A stretch of DNA of 64,000 nucleotides from Lepidodermella squamata (GCA_047495785.1 JBLDXI010000003.1:1984001-2048000); one strand, 5' to 3'; positions 49,301 to 59,227 are shown, numbered from the stretch's first letter. The notes: a model not told the origin generated them from the letters alone. Program-made: numbers and translations.

Positions 49301-52300
49301 ATTCATACCTTCTTACGGGCAGATAGCGGGGTTGCAGATGTCGGCGGAGCACTGTATTAGTACTAAATAATTTTGTATAAATTAATTTTTTCAGGCCGCG
49401 AAAGAAGGTTATGTCGAAGTATTTGATGCGATTTCGCCGAAGGCTCTTCTCAAGACGGCGTCTCTCAAAAATGGCTTGTCGCCCATTCACGTGGCGGCTT
49501 TCTTCGGCAAAGCTGAGGTGGTTCGTGAGCTGCTGCTTCAAGTCAGTGCTAGTTTGAAAACCGAGGCGCCGCAGTATGCAACTGGCATGTCTGATAAGGC
49601 GCTGAAGGAACTCATCACTAACGATGTAAGCTTGCATTTTCGATTAAATCTTTAACTAGAATCCTAAAAACTAGCCTAAAATGATCTGAGCCCCGAATTT
49701 GCATAATTTGACACCAACCGGGTAAATGTAATTTTGATGTTATCGAAAAAAAAATGTTTTGATTACTAGTTCAGTTTTATTAATTTCAATTCGCTAGTGG
49801 TGATAGAAGCGAAATAATTCAAGCAATGAAGCAAAGTTCAATAAATTGTATAAGCATTTCAATCGTTGCGAAAAAAGGGAAACCCGAATGATTTTTTGCA
49901 AACCGATCTTATAGTATTGGATTAAAGAAAATTGATCTGTCGAAATTAATGCCAAGTTATCAATCATAGTTATCAAAAATTTAGATTTTTAAATTACCGT
50001 ATATTGTTCCTATAGCAGCCCAGGCTACTAAAATTTCACTAAATTTCGAAATTTTGAAAAATTCGGAATTTAATTTATGGTGAATCGCTCATTGTTGACA
50101 TTTTCGAACCGACTTGACCCCTCAACACCGGGCTAACAAACACGCTGATTTCAAAATAATTTTAAAATTTTTGGGAAATTTTTCCAATTTGGAAGCTGCC
50201 GTTTTTTCGATTTTATTGTATATTTTTTGAGTTTACAAGTGAAAATTCTTGGTTTTCGTCGTCTTCGCCTTCCTCAAAACCCAAAAGAGTACAGAAACTC
50301 AGTCGCAGAATAAGTAAATAAAGGGTCCCCTACAAAGCAGGGTAAACGCACTAAACAGTCTTCCCAGTAGGCGCTCAGGCTTAGCCTCTGATTTTCAACC
50401 AATCGACTAACATGATGGTCTGCTATTCTAGCTGTCCACACCAAAATTTGAGGAACGTATGTCATGAAAACTCCGTAATGTAGCTCAGACCTCAATTTGG
50501 TCGAAAAAGTCGTTTTTCGAAAATTTTCCAAAATTCATAAGCCGGGCTCTTAATGTTATGATGAGCCCATATGCAGAAAATTACGCAGAATTTTATCGTA
50601 ATTAATTCGATTTATTGTTGCGCGGCGTTTGCACCGCTTTTTGGGTTTATCCTGCTTTGAAGCCTTCTGCTCTGTGGGGGACCCGTAAATAAATAAATAT
50701 TTGAATTTAAATGAACAGGTTTTTGATGGCGAATGACCGGTGTCAAACGAACAGGTTTTAAGGCCTGCTAATGTCAGCAATCCCAGAGTTGGTGGTTAAG
50801 GCATGACCACATGAGCGCGTTGTGCACGTTAGGATCAGAGGCTTTCAAGTGTTTCCACTTCTGGGAATTTCATAGCGATCATGCAGCTGCCGTGGCCAGA
50901 CGCGACGGGTTGAGCTAAGGCTCGGTCGTTCCCAGGGGTGTTTTCTATCTTTATCCACCAATTGCGAAGGAGGCACGCCAGTGGTAGGTGGCTGTAAATC
51001 TGGTCAATGCGGCGGGTAACGACTGCACACCCTTCAATGTTTCACATTAACTGGCCTTTACCAAATTTGATAAAGGGCTTTCTGGGGCTGGAGAGCCAGC
51101 GTGCGTTGCCAGAATGCTTGCTCCAGAGCCCTCTTTTGGAGAGCTGGAGCGAGCCACGGCCGCTTGGTGGCAATGGGTAAGGGAGGGAGCGTAATCCCAC
51201 GCAGACGTGGGAAAAGCACCATGAGCTCAGTGCAAGGGTACTTGGGAGTACCCCATACCACTTCAACTCAGTCTTATCAGCACTGATCTGGCCGATGACT
51301 CGTTGCACAAAGACTGGCCAACGCGGTCTTGTTAGACCAAAATAATGTTTATTTTCAGAAACGAGACAGTGAAATTGATAAGAACAGTCCTCAATAATCT
51401 CAACAAGTATACCCTGTTCAGCGTGCTCGGCGAGGCAGGCGTCCAAACCGTCGTCCATAGTATCCGACTTGACCGGTTGGCCCGTCTGTGACAAGGGTGT
51501 CTGTTGTGGGTGACTCTGTTGCGAGGTGTGACCGGAGGTGAGTCGACATTATATACGTAGGCCCAATGACGGTCTGCTGTGATCGGGGGCAGTGCAACTA
51601 GTCCGCGAGAAGAGCCGTGCCAGGAGGAGTTGGCTGAGGCGTCAGCGGTGCAGTCGGTGGCTGACTAACAGGGCGATGTGGAGGGATGGGTGGTGGCGGC
51701 TGCTGAATGAATATTCAGCACCTGATCCGTAGAAACAGAGGTTTCCAGGAAGTTGTGGGCTGAGCCATGGCTCTGAGGGCCCAGGTGGCTGATATCCGTC
51801 AAGCGGGTCCACCACGTCAATGTTCCAGTGCCCGTTTTATTTGTCTTGTTTTGATACGGGATTCAGGTTTTTTCAACTCAATTTACCGAAACTCCTAATA
51901 TGAATGTCGAGAAAAATTTCGAATTGACCAATGTGGAAATTTGTATGGAATTTTCAAAAATAAAACATACGGAAATCATTCCGACACGCTATTTCACCCA
52001 AGAAATTTGAAATTTGTCGAGAAAACACGGAGAAGCCGGGTGAAAACTAGTTCGGGAAATACGGCATTTCACTCATTTGAGCCGAATTTCTCAATTTTTA
52101 CCATGAATAGCCTTTGATTTTTCATCTGGACGAGAGGTAGGATATCGCCTCGAATTTTAGATTTTCTGTTCCGGTTTATGGGAACTCCATTTTTGTCTAT
52201 TATTGTAATTTTACTCAAATTTTTGGCCTATTTTTTGCAGTTTGGCCTAACCTGCCTGCACCTGGCGTCGTTCAGCGGCCACGAAAACGTAGTCCGCCTG

Positions 52301-55300
52301 CTACTCAACATCCCAGGCGTGCAGACGGACGAACAAACAGCCGTTCTCAACGTGTGCCCTATGCACTACGCCGCATCTAACGGCCATCTAACAATCATCA
52401 GTCTACTCCTCTCAAAATCAACCGAACACCTGCATTTACAAGACAAACGCGGCCGAACCCCGTTGCACCTCGCCGCCGAAAACGGCCACGTCGACATGGT
52501 ATCGATGCTGCTCGGCCAGGGCTCAGACATCAACGGCCTAGACAAAAATCTGTGGACACCCTTGATGTACGCGGCAAAGGCCGGGTATCTAAACGTCGTT
52601 AAACTGCTCGTTGAATCAGGCGCGGCGACTGCTCGAAAGACGATAGACGGCAAAACAGCCCTGGCCCTAAGCGCCTCGGCTAATCACAACGAGGTCCTGA
52701 GCTACCTACTATCAAAAGACCACGATACTTGGCAACTGGTCGACGATCACGGCTTCGTTTTCGATCTAATGATCTGTGGCAAGGCGAATAAGAACCAGTC
52801 GATTGAAGAGCTGGTCATGCATTCTAAGGCGCCGCTAGACACAGCGGCGAAACTCGCGAAATTATACCGAGTTCTAGCCCTGAAAGAAAAGGAACGAGCT
52901 AGGGACCTAAACGAAACTGGGAAGCATTGTGAGCATATGGCGACTGAGTTGTTAGGAATCGCGGCTAATATGACCGCCCCGTCTACAGTCCTACGAGCGA
53001 CTGATAGCAAGGGCCGGCAGTTTTTAGACTCGCTACTCGAGGACGATTTGAAGGAGGTTGTCTCAAACGCGGCGGTTCAGAGGTATTTATCCGATATCTG
53101 GACGGGTAGCCTTTCGACGTGGTCGATGTCTCGAATGTTCATCCTATTTGTTTCGTTCATTTGCTGCCCGGTTGTTTGGGCGGTGTTCACGCTGCCGTTG
53201 CCGCATATTTACCACAAAATTCCGATTGTTAAATTTATGGGCCTGTTAGTTTCGCATGTGTACTTTTTGACGATTATCACGTTTATCGCCGTGATACCGT
53301 ACAATCCGATTGTTGATCGCGATCACATGGAGCCGGATTGGCTAGAGTTGTTACTGTTGTTGTGGGTGTCGGGCATGATGGTTGCCGAGTTGACGAATAA
53401 CTCGGCTGGCCGGACGGGTTTGGGCTTGTTGAGGCCGGTTATCGTCGTTATTTGCGTTTTAGCAGCATTTATTCATACTGTGATTTTGCTATACGAGTGA
53501 GTTTATTTTTTTAGAATTTTAGTGGGTAATTTTCTGGGTTTTTTTTTAGTTTTATGACCGACGACCACGATACAGTTGTCCTTATGATGTATATTCGCAA
53601 TCAATTTCTATCTCTTGCGATATTTTCTGGCATCGTGCTGATTGTTGAGGTGAGGCTCATTTAAAAAAAAATTACAATTAAAGTTTGAAAAAAATTGAAA
53701 ATCACCTCGAATTTTTTTTAAAATTTTTATGGTTACATTCTGTACAGAAAACGAAATTTTGACAGCAAAACGAGGATAAAGTTGAAATTCAAAATAAATT
53801 CTCCAAATCTTCTGGAAAACTTTCCTGAACGCTTAAACAGAAAATGAATTTGAGCGAGAAAATTGGCGTGGAGAAAACGCTTTTTTTATTTTCTTGTACA
53901 TTGTTATTAATTTTAGAAAAAATTCCGTCCAATTCGAATTGATTAGGAGTAATTTGTGTTAAAGCGAGAGCTTGCTTTTTCTCATTAAAATTTATGATTC
54001 ATAATTCAAAAATGCCCCTTTCCAAATTTTCTGATCTTGCGAAATCCCCGAATTTTAACCATTTACATGGTCTACTGAGATATATATTAGGTAACATCTC
54101 GAAATATAGGTGATTCATCCCTAAATTTTAAGGAAGAACGAAGTACGTGGCTCAAGTTTTCGAGCATCCATTTTCATCTATTTTGATCGTTGATTCGCGA
54201 TTTCAAAGCTATTTCTGTCTGAAATGAGGAAGAGAATGAAAAAGTATTATCATAATTGAAAGAAAATATGACAAAAACAGCAATACATTTTGCAGATTAT
54301 CCTTTTTGGCGGATTTGCAGATTTGGCGGAACCAAATTATAGAATCTTGCAAAATGTGAACTATTCACAAAATTCAATCTCAAATAACATTGCTGAATCA
54401 TGATTGCCCCATTTTATCGAATTGATGATCAGACCTTTTATTAAAGCAAGCAGGGTTTTATGTGAATTTATTTGGATTTTTCAAAAAAATTTCAAGATCC
54501 TCAAAATCCAAATTTGCACTAATTTCCGTTTAATTTTGGTCCAGTGTTAAATCTTAAAGCTCATAAATCAGTTTGGGAACCACCTTTCAAATAAGATGGG
54601 AAGGCTTTTTAGGGACTATCCTTTAATTATCCTTTCTCTTTGCAGTTTCTGACATTTCATTACCTATTCGGACCATTCGCCATCATCATCAGTACCTTGA
54701 TGAGTGACGTACTCATTTTCTTGGTCGTACTCTTCCTCTTCATCGCCGGATTCGCCCTTCAAGTATCCTGCGTCTATTCGCCCCTCCGCGATCTGAACCA
54801 GGGCGACGATATAACCACAACACAAGCAATTGATCTCGCAACAACTATCGCACCCAACACGGAAATGAGTAGATACAGACGATCACCAGATGAAACATTC
54901 CACGGGCCAACTTCAGTGTTCCTAAACTACCTATCACATGTTCAGGAATTCGCCCGTTTTCGGAGAAGTGCGGACGGAGGGGAGAATTATACGTCTCTAG
55001 ATGTTACAGACGACCTACCGATAACAATAGGACCTACAACCACCGTCGATAAATTCGTGTATACAGACGAGGAGATAGCTAATCTCGATCTAACCCTATT
55101 GGGTGATACTTCAATAGAGATGAAGCTACCAACCGGCGAGAGACTGATCAGGATTTACAAATGCCCAGCGCCTGGGCCGAAAATACATAGCAAAATCGAG
55201 TACGAAGAGGTGGATGAGTACTCGAATGAGGACGGGCTGACAGTCATCAAACTATTCACAATCTTCTTTTTCGCACTCTACGGCATCGGCAATCCTAACA

Positions 55301-56207
55301 CCCTGCCGAAGGTCGAAAGAGGTCCATATTGGGGTCAGCATATTACTAAAATGTGAGTTTTTAGATTCAGTGTCTCGAAAATGAGGTTAAAAATCGAATT
55401 TCTTTAGCTCCTATGGAATCTACATGTTACTTTGTATCGGTAGGTTGGGTTGGAACCTAGGATTCAAAATCTTGATTTTTTTATGTTTTTTCCAGTCGTT
55501 TTAATCAATCTGCTAGTCGCTATGTTAGTCGAGACTTACAAAGCTATTCACAATAAGTCTGACTCTGAGTGGAAATTCGGTAGAGCCAAACTTATTCGGG
55601 ACATGATAAAGATGTCTCCGACGCCTGCGCCGTTGAACCTCTTCGTTAGGCCTGTTCTGTACCTTCGGTCTTGGATGCGCCATGGTCGCATGATGTGCAC
55701 AGTTTACGCTCAGTATTACATTGATTTAGATGAGCATGCTGGGGATGATGAGATTCTAGATACTACGCCTATGACTGGGCAACCAGCCGCTGGGCAGAAA
55801 CGCACTTTCTTCAGGAGGCTGATGCGGTACATAACTTGCAAATGCTTCAAAAAGGAGGAGTTGATACCTGATGAAGGTAGATATTTTCAATTTTCTAAGC
55901 CAAGGTGACTCATTCATCTTGATTAGTAGCAGTAGCAGCTGCTGTAACGATGCAAGCTCAGGACGAACATCACGGCCAGCAGACAATGGAACAGGCTGTA
56001 GATTGGGCGACTGTCGTGAAGAAGTATCAAGTTATGAAGGCCGAGGAGGCCGAGCATGAGGAGCATCACAAAAAGCAGCATAGTAAGGAAGGCGCGGCAG
56101 CTGGTGCCGAGCACGGCGGCGGGGAGCATGGAGCTGGAGCTGGTGGAGATCAGGCGAAGAAACACGAAGGCGGCGGCGGAGAAGCTGCAGCTGAATCTCA
56201 CCATTAA
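40370..56207 (+). CDS. TRPN: TRPN/NOMPC-like channel D
   Basis: This is a complete TRPN gene of 19 exons: 40370-40768, 41088-41337, 41566-41855, 41911-42030, 42131-42502, 44318-44443, 44493-44936, 44995-45019, 47047-47321, 47624-47725, 47779-47906, 47966-48068, 49395-49625, 52241-53496, 53550-53649, 54646-55352, 55408-55439, 55496-55876, 55927-56207. The sum is 5622 nt, 1873 residues. The N-terminus (1-60) is Ser/Pro/Ala-rich; 29 ankyrin repeats run from about 101 to 1110; then elbow, S1-S6, turret near 1452-1620 with RYRR/SP and RFRR/SA sites, pore helix (FFFALYGIGNPNTL), TRP helix EWKFGRAKLIRDM, and EQAVDWATVVKKY in a Gly/His/Glu-rich tail. It is the most diverged copy in pore and tail and has three extra introns. 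Exon 8 has 25 nt. Seven tRNA genes lie in intron 8. A tripeptide uORF (ATG 40358, TGA 40367-40369) abuts the start codon. Confidence 0.92.
40769..41087 (+). other. intron 1 of gene D
   Basis: This 319-bp, very AT-rich intron holds no other feature. Confidence 0.6.
42503..44317 (+). other. intron 5 of gene D
   Basis: This 1.8-kb intron has a weak donor (GTCTAA) supported by the exact join GAAGAG to ACTGGAGAA, matching gene C. It contains a GC-richer block from about 42900 to 44150 with short minus-strand frames, one of which may be a gag zinc knuckle (43790-43880). Confidence 0.5.
43790..43880 (-). pseudogene. possible retroelement gag zinc-knuckle remnant
   Basis: One minus-strand frame reads RKCYHYGHVAVDCPPSNPLT. 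C-x4-H-x4-C with GH before the last spacing is the C-terminal part of a CCHC knuckle. The expected first Cys is a Ser codon (AGT, one base from TGT). No neighbouring gag or polymerase frame is intact. It could be a LINE ORF1 or LTR gag relic, or chance. Confidence 0.3.
45652..45724 (+). tRNA. tRNA-Phe (GAA)
   Basis: Acceptor GCCGAGA pairs with TCTCGGC. The D arm is TAGCTCAGTTGGGAGAGC, the anticodon loop ACTGAAGAT carries GAA, and the T arm contains GGTTCGATCCC. It has no intron. TTTTTT follows ten bases later. Confidence 0.95.
45812..45883 (+). tRNA. tRNA-Pro (CGG)
   Basis: Acceptor GGCCCGT pairs with ACGGGCC. The anticodon stem TCTCGC/GCGAGA closes the loop TTCGGGT with anticodon CGG. The T arm is CGGGTTCAATTCCCG. 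No intron; a T run follows. Confidence 0.95.
46047..46118 (+). tRNA. tRNA-Glu (TTC)
   Basis: Acceptor TCCCTGA pairs with TCAGGGA. The anticodon stem CCGCG/CGCGG closes CTTTCAC with anticodon TTC, and the T arm is CCGGGTTCGATTCCCGG. No intron; T runs follow. Confidence 0.95.
46302..46385 (-). tRNA. tRNA-Leu (CAA), inverted copy
   Basis: The 84-nt gene has a long variable arm (TCCTCGAAAGAGGG). The anticodon stem CCAGA/TCTGG closes CTCAAGA with anticodon CAA. It is identical to the + strand copy at 46488-46571. No intron. Confidence 0.95.
46488..46571 (+). tRNA. tRNA-Leu (CAA)
   Basis: Identical in sequence to the minus-strand gene at 46302-46385, and also shares the five bases just upstream (TGTC plus one). 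It has acceptor GTCAGGA/TTCTGAC, a type II long variable arm, and no intron. Both copies make the same RNA. Confidence 0.95.
46657..46728 (-). tRNA. tRNA-Ala (CGC)
   Basis: On the minus strand acceptor GGGGGCA pairs with TGCCTCC, giving the G3-U70 pair that marks alanine tRNAs, with discriminator A. The loop TTCGCAT carries CGC. One stem pair (29-41) is a U-U mismatch, so the gene may be slightly impaired. No intron. Confidence 0.9.
46822..46893 (-). tRNA. tRNA-Gln (CTG)
   Basis: On the minus strand GGTCCCAT...ATGGGACC forms the acceptor. The anticodon stem CTGGA/TCCAG closes CTCTGAA with anticodon CTG. The D arm GGTGTAGCGGTTAGCAC is typical of Gln tRNAs. No intron. Confidence 0.93.
47419..47469 (+). 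other. candidate cassette or terminal exon of gene D
   Basis: A 51-nt in-frame segment in intron 9 follows TTTTTCAAACAG and is followed by GTAATT. Included, it adds 17 residues (ATGTLRKNKDIIEMEDD) between ankyrin repeats 19 and 20. Read on without splicing, it ends VIEI and stops at 47482-47484, giving an ankyrin-only protein. Genes B and C lack it. Its use is unproven. Confidence 0.35.
48069..49394 (+). other. intron 12 of gene D
   Basis: This 1.3-kb intron follows AIHL of ankyrin repeat 23. It holds the N-terminal part of a pogo/Tigger transposase on the minus strand (48590-48840). No other feature was seen. Confidence 0.55.
48590..48840 (-). pseudogene. pogo/Tigger transposase fragment, HTH to first Asp
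   Basis: The minus strand reads FKASNGWLDRLKRNF, then about 40 residues ending NQLIGY, and after a frame break LYNADELAMYWR. The SNGWLxRFK-type end of a CENP-B-like DNA-binding domain followed by YNADE...YWR (first catalytic Asp) is diagnostic of pogo/Tigger/Jerky transposases. A TAA then closes the frame. It is complementary in extent to the fragment in gene C at 35400-35756, but the two are separate insertions. Confidence 0.7.
49626..52240 (+). other. intron 13 of gene D
   Basis: This 2.6-kb intron is GC-rich in 50800-51850, with open frames on the minus strand (for example 51042-51494, 150 codons) that I cannot match to a family. It is possibly an inserted element; ends not found. Confidence 0.45.
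53650..54645 (+). other. intron 15 of gene D
   Basis: This 1-kb AT-rich intron lies between S4 (IVLIVE) and FLTFHYLFGP. I see nothing else in it. Confidence 0.6.
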
Positions 56208-56242
56208 CTTTGTTATCGAGACATCACGCTTTATGAATTATG

Positions 56243-56248
56243 AATAAA
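56243..56248 (+). terminator. poly(A) signal of gene D
   Basis: AATAAA lies 36 bases after the stop of gene D, followed by T- and GT-containing sequence. Confidence 0.55.
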
Positions 56249-56670
56249 AGCTTTTAGGCAGTTTTGAGGCGAACAGTCTTTCCTGATGAAACCTATTTTG
56301 CATGCTATTTGGCCCATTTTTGCAGGCATTTGACAGGAAAGAGAAGACCCCATACCGTATGTGAGGGCTGTTTTGCTAAATGAATAAGTGCACATCAATA
56401 AGTCGCATGATATTGATATGATGGCGAATGAAAGGTGAATGGGAAGGGGGTTTCATAGTTTCGTACCGTCAATGTTGCAGTGGGGGTCACTTTCACATAA
56501 TGCATGTGTCATGACTTTGGTCTATCAAGCATCGAAACCATACTAAAGACTCCATGAGCAGGGTACAGCTAGACAGCCTGAAGCAAGGGCAATCTGATTG
56601 GGTAGCTTTTTGTGAGCAGTCACTACAGTTCTACCGAAAACAGAACTTGGCCCTTTCCTTCGTTTGCTAC

Positions 56671-56850
56671 CTTTCCTTTCCTTTCCTTTCCTTTCCTTTC
56701 CTTTCCTTTCCTTTCCTTTCCTTTCCTTTCCTTTCCTTTCCTTTCCTTTCCTTTCCTTTCCTTTCCTTTCCTTTCCTTTCCTTTCCTTTCCTTTCCTTTC
56801 CTTTCCTTTCCTTTCCTTTCCTTTCCTTTCCTTTCCTTTCCTTTCCTTTC
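56671..56850. repeat. perfect microsatellite (CTTTC)36
   Basis: Exactly 180 bases of uninterrupted CTTTC. The + strand is all pyrimidine and the other all purine, so it could form triplex (H-DNA). A period of five leaves three + frames open (LSFPF repeats), which is not evidence of coding. Confidence 0.98.
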
Positions 56851-57791
56851 CATTTCATCTTATTGCTGTTTTCAAACTCTCTCACGCTCTCAGACTTTTC
56901 ATTTTTTGCAAGTGTTAACTGCTATACCGGCTTTGATTTCGCATCACTAATGACTCATTACTCACTATTACAGCCAAGCTATCGATTTTCCTGTCTAGTC
57001 GTATAGTAAGTCGTATAGTGAGTAACTAAGCCATGTATCAGCCGGCCACATTTCGCGCTGCGATATCGCGCAGTATACACTTTTCATCCTTGCAAAAGGC
57101 AAATATATACATGTTCACGAAAACCATCAATAGCACGCACACATTGCAAAATATATTTTTTTGCTTATGCGAATAACATAGCATATATATGTGTGTAAAA
57201 AATAAAAATGCACCACATGCAGTGGGGCGGCGATTCGCGGCCTATGTCAAACAACGCAGCATCCCTCCACATCGCACCTGGTTGCTATATTCTATATGAT
57301 GGTTTATTTGGCCATAGCGCTTGAGCTTATAATCTAACCCTACGCTTTATATGAGTGTTTTCCGGCCCAGTAGAGTTTGCACCCACGTGTGAGAATTATC
57401 TGATCAAATTATAACCCCATTCGCGCGTTGATGGCTACTCTAATATAAACATACGCTATCGACCGGATTAGGAATTAGCTGCGATGACCCTTAGGCTGTT
57501 TTTCTGGGGCGCACCAGAAATGTTATTTTCAAGTATCAATTCTGCATTGCCAGATTCCAGTCTAGGATTTACCTGCTCGCAGTTATTTTTTTGCTTCGAG
57601 TAACTCCTAACAAGTTTGCCTGCGTAAAGATAACATCCATTTCATCACACAATTTTTTCAATTAAAATCCAATTTACAAGCTTTGAACACGCTGTTTTAC
57701 TACGAACGTCAACGCCATCCCAGCTTTTTCATTTAACACATACTGAAAGATGAATGCTGACATTTTATAGCCGAGACTATGTAAGAAAGAT

Positions 57792-58919
57792 ATGGTTAAA
57801 TTTAAATTATTTTGGCACGATGTCCTGCTTGTGGTCTTCATAACCTGCCTGGTTTCTGCAGCCTTCTCTTTCTACTACCTCTTTTATCTTTGCGGTCAAT
57901 TTGAAGAACCTGATAAGCCATGGACTCGCGAAGATTGGAATTCATTCAACGCAGAATTCTCTCTACCTCTAGCCCCGAAATCAGCCGAAGTCGAAAGAGT
58001 CAAGGACCTAATTCGCAAAAATTACCTCAACAAAATCGAAGAGCAAATCTCCGATAGACAAATCGACCGAGTGAAAACTCTAACTTTGAAATGGAATGAC
58101 CAGTTGAGTCTACCGTGTCATTTGAAGGCGATAGTTCCGGCATTTTTAACCGCGGTTCGCCTCAACCGAGTTTTCCTGATAGACTGGCCCTGGCCATGGA
58201 TTTTATCTGATTTTTTCGCAGTTAATCGTGACTTTTACAACGTTGATAAGCTCGACTTCGAGAACAAAGTCCTTGCAGCGTTGAGCGATCCCAGCCTTGA
58301 AACAAAGCTATTGCAGCTGAAAGATCTCCGCGGCAGTAATCTGTCAGATCTTGACGGAGTTTCGAATATAGCGATATTACCTAATGAAAGCTTGAAAACT
58401 TCACATCTTATGCTACCCGGTTGGCTTAGTGACAGAGCCCTTGCATACTCAGCTGTTTATCACCTCATTTTTCGAGCCCCGAGTGAAAGATTCGCCAAGC
58501 TCATCTACCGAGTAGTGAATCAAACCATTGGAATCAATGCATGGACAGGATCTCAATACAAAATCGGCATCAACCCTACCTCGAGAGAAGCATTAGCGTG
58601 CTGCCTCAAAGAACTCGAACATCTCACCGTATCGCAATCTCCAGTGGTTTTTATAGCGCCCAGCAAAGACTATGAAATCCCTTCAATCGCTGGGGATCCA
58701 GCCGTTATATCTACTACCAAAGTTCCATCTGAAATGAGAGACTATTCATGGTTTACGCTGATTAGGCCATACGTCGATTGGTTCTTGATGACACGGATGG
58801 ATTATCTGTTAGTCCATCAAAACTGCATGAGCGAATCGGCATTGTGGTTCTCGCTAGCAGTAAAAGATGAATCTACCAAGTGCCAATTGGTTACTCGCGA
58901 TCTTTCAAAAAATGAATAA
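57792..58919 (+). CDS. type II membrane protein, possible fucosyltransferase-like
   Basis: This is a single-exon gene of 375 residues. A short Lys-containing N-terminus precedes one membrane span (about residues 13-33), then a luminal domain: the Golgi glycosyltransferase layout. The stretch LPCHLKAIVPAFLTAVRLNR followed by VFLIDWPWPW, the late YVDWFLMTRMDYLLVHQNCM and the following SALWFSLA resemble GT-B fold fucosyltransferases, in which an early R-x-x-x-IDW segment and a C-terminal D-x-(F/L)-x-x-(S/T)-x-x-D-Y-L-(V/I) segment frame the donor site. That is pattern recognition, not an alignment. NES, NLS and NQT glycosylation sites are present. AATAAA follows at 58958. It could also be an uncharacterised lineage-specific family. 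Confidence 0.55.
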   Translation: MVKFKLFWHDVLLVVFITCLVSAAFSFYYLFYLCGQFEEPDKPWTREDWNSFNAEFSLPLAPKSAEVERVKDLIRKNYLNKIEEQISDRQIDRVKTLTLKWNDQLSLPCHLKAIVPAFLTAVRLNRVFLIDWPWPWILSDFFAVNRDFYNVDKLDFENKVLAALSDPSLETKLLQLKDLRGSNLSDLDGVSNIAILPNESLKTSHLMLPGWLSDRALAYSAVYHLIFRAPSERFAKLIYRVVNQTIGINAWTGSQYKIGINPTSREALACCLKELEHLTVSQSPVVFIAPSKDYEIPSIAGDPAVISTTKVPSEMRDYSWFTLIRPYVDWFLMTRMDYLLVHQNCMSESALWFSLAVKDESTKCQLVTRDLSKNE

Positions 58920-58957
58920 GAGTTGCCCGTATATAATGTGAAACTATGGACGACCTC

Positions 58958-58963
58958 AATAAA
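58958..58963 (+). terminator. poly(A) signal of the type II membrane protein gene
   Basis: AATAAA 39 bases after the stop codon. From here to the ZPR1 start (59228) I see no gene or clear promoter. Confidence 0.5.
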
Positions 58964-59227
58964 ATGGTTTTGTATGACTTGGATCAAGCCTTGATATTGA
59001 TTACCTATTGTTATTTTTGTGGGCTTTTACAAGGGGCCAGTTTTTAGCGTATGATGATTCATATACTGGGGACTCACGCAACATTTCGTCATTCATAAAT
59101 GCACTAGCGATAAGGCCGTCTACTGCACACATAAATGCAGTGCTACGCTCACTCTCACTTACATTCTCACAATTTACAACAGCTGGAACCCACGTGTTTA
59201 TAGCACTTGGATAATCGCACTACTGTC

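Larger units (their letters stand above)
56208..57791. other. intergenic region after the TRPN array
   Basis: This 1.6-kb spacer holds the (CTTTC)36 microsatellite and otherwise no gene. Apparent long frames across the microsatellite are a product of its 5-base period. Confidence 0.7.

Noticed and set aside
51042-51494. 150-codon minus-strand frame in intron 13 of gene D
   Set aside because: Composition follows the GC-rich insert around it; no motif of a known family.
4302-56207. TRPA1 or TRPV identity, since those also have ankyrin repeats
   Set aside because: 29 repeats, the pre-S1 elbow and the EWKF TRP helix fit TRPN; TRPV has about six repeats and TRPA1 about 16.
56554-57006. Long open frames in several phases over the CTTTC repeat
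   Set aside because: A 5-base repeat without stop words keeps frames open automatically; LSFPF repeats are not a protein signal.
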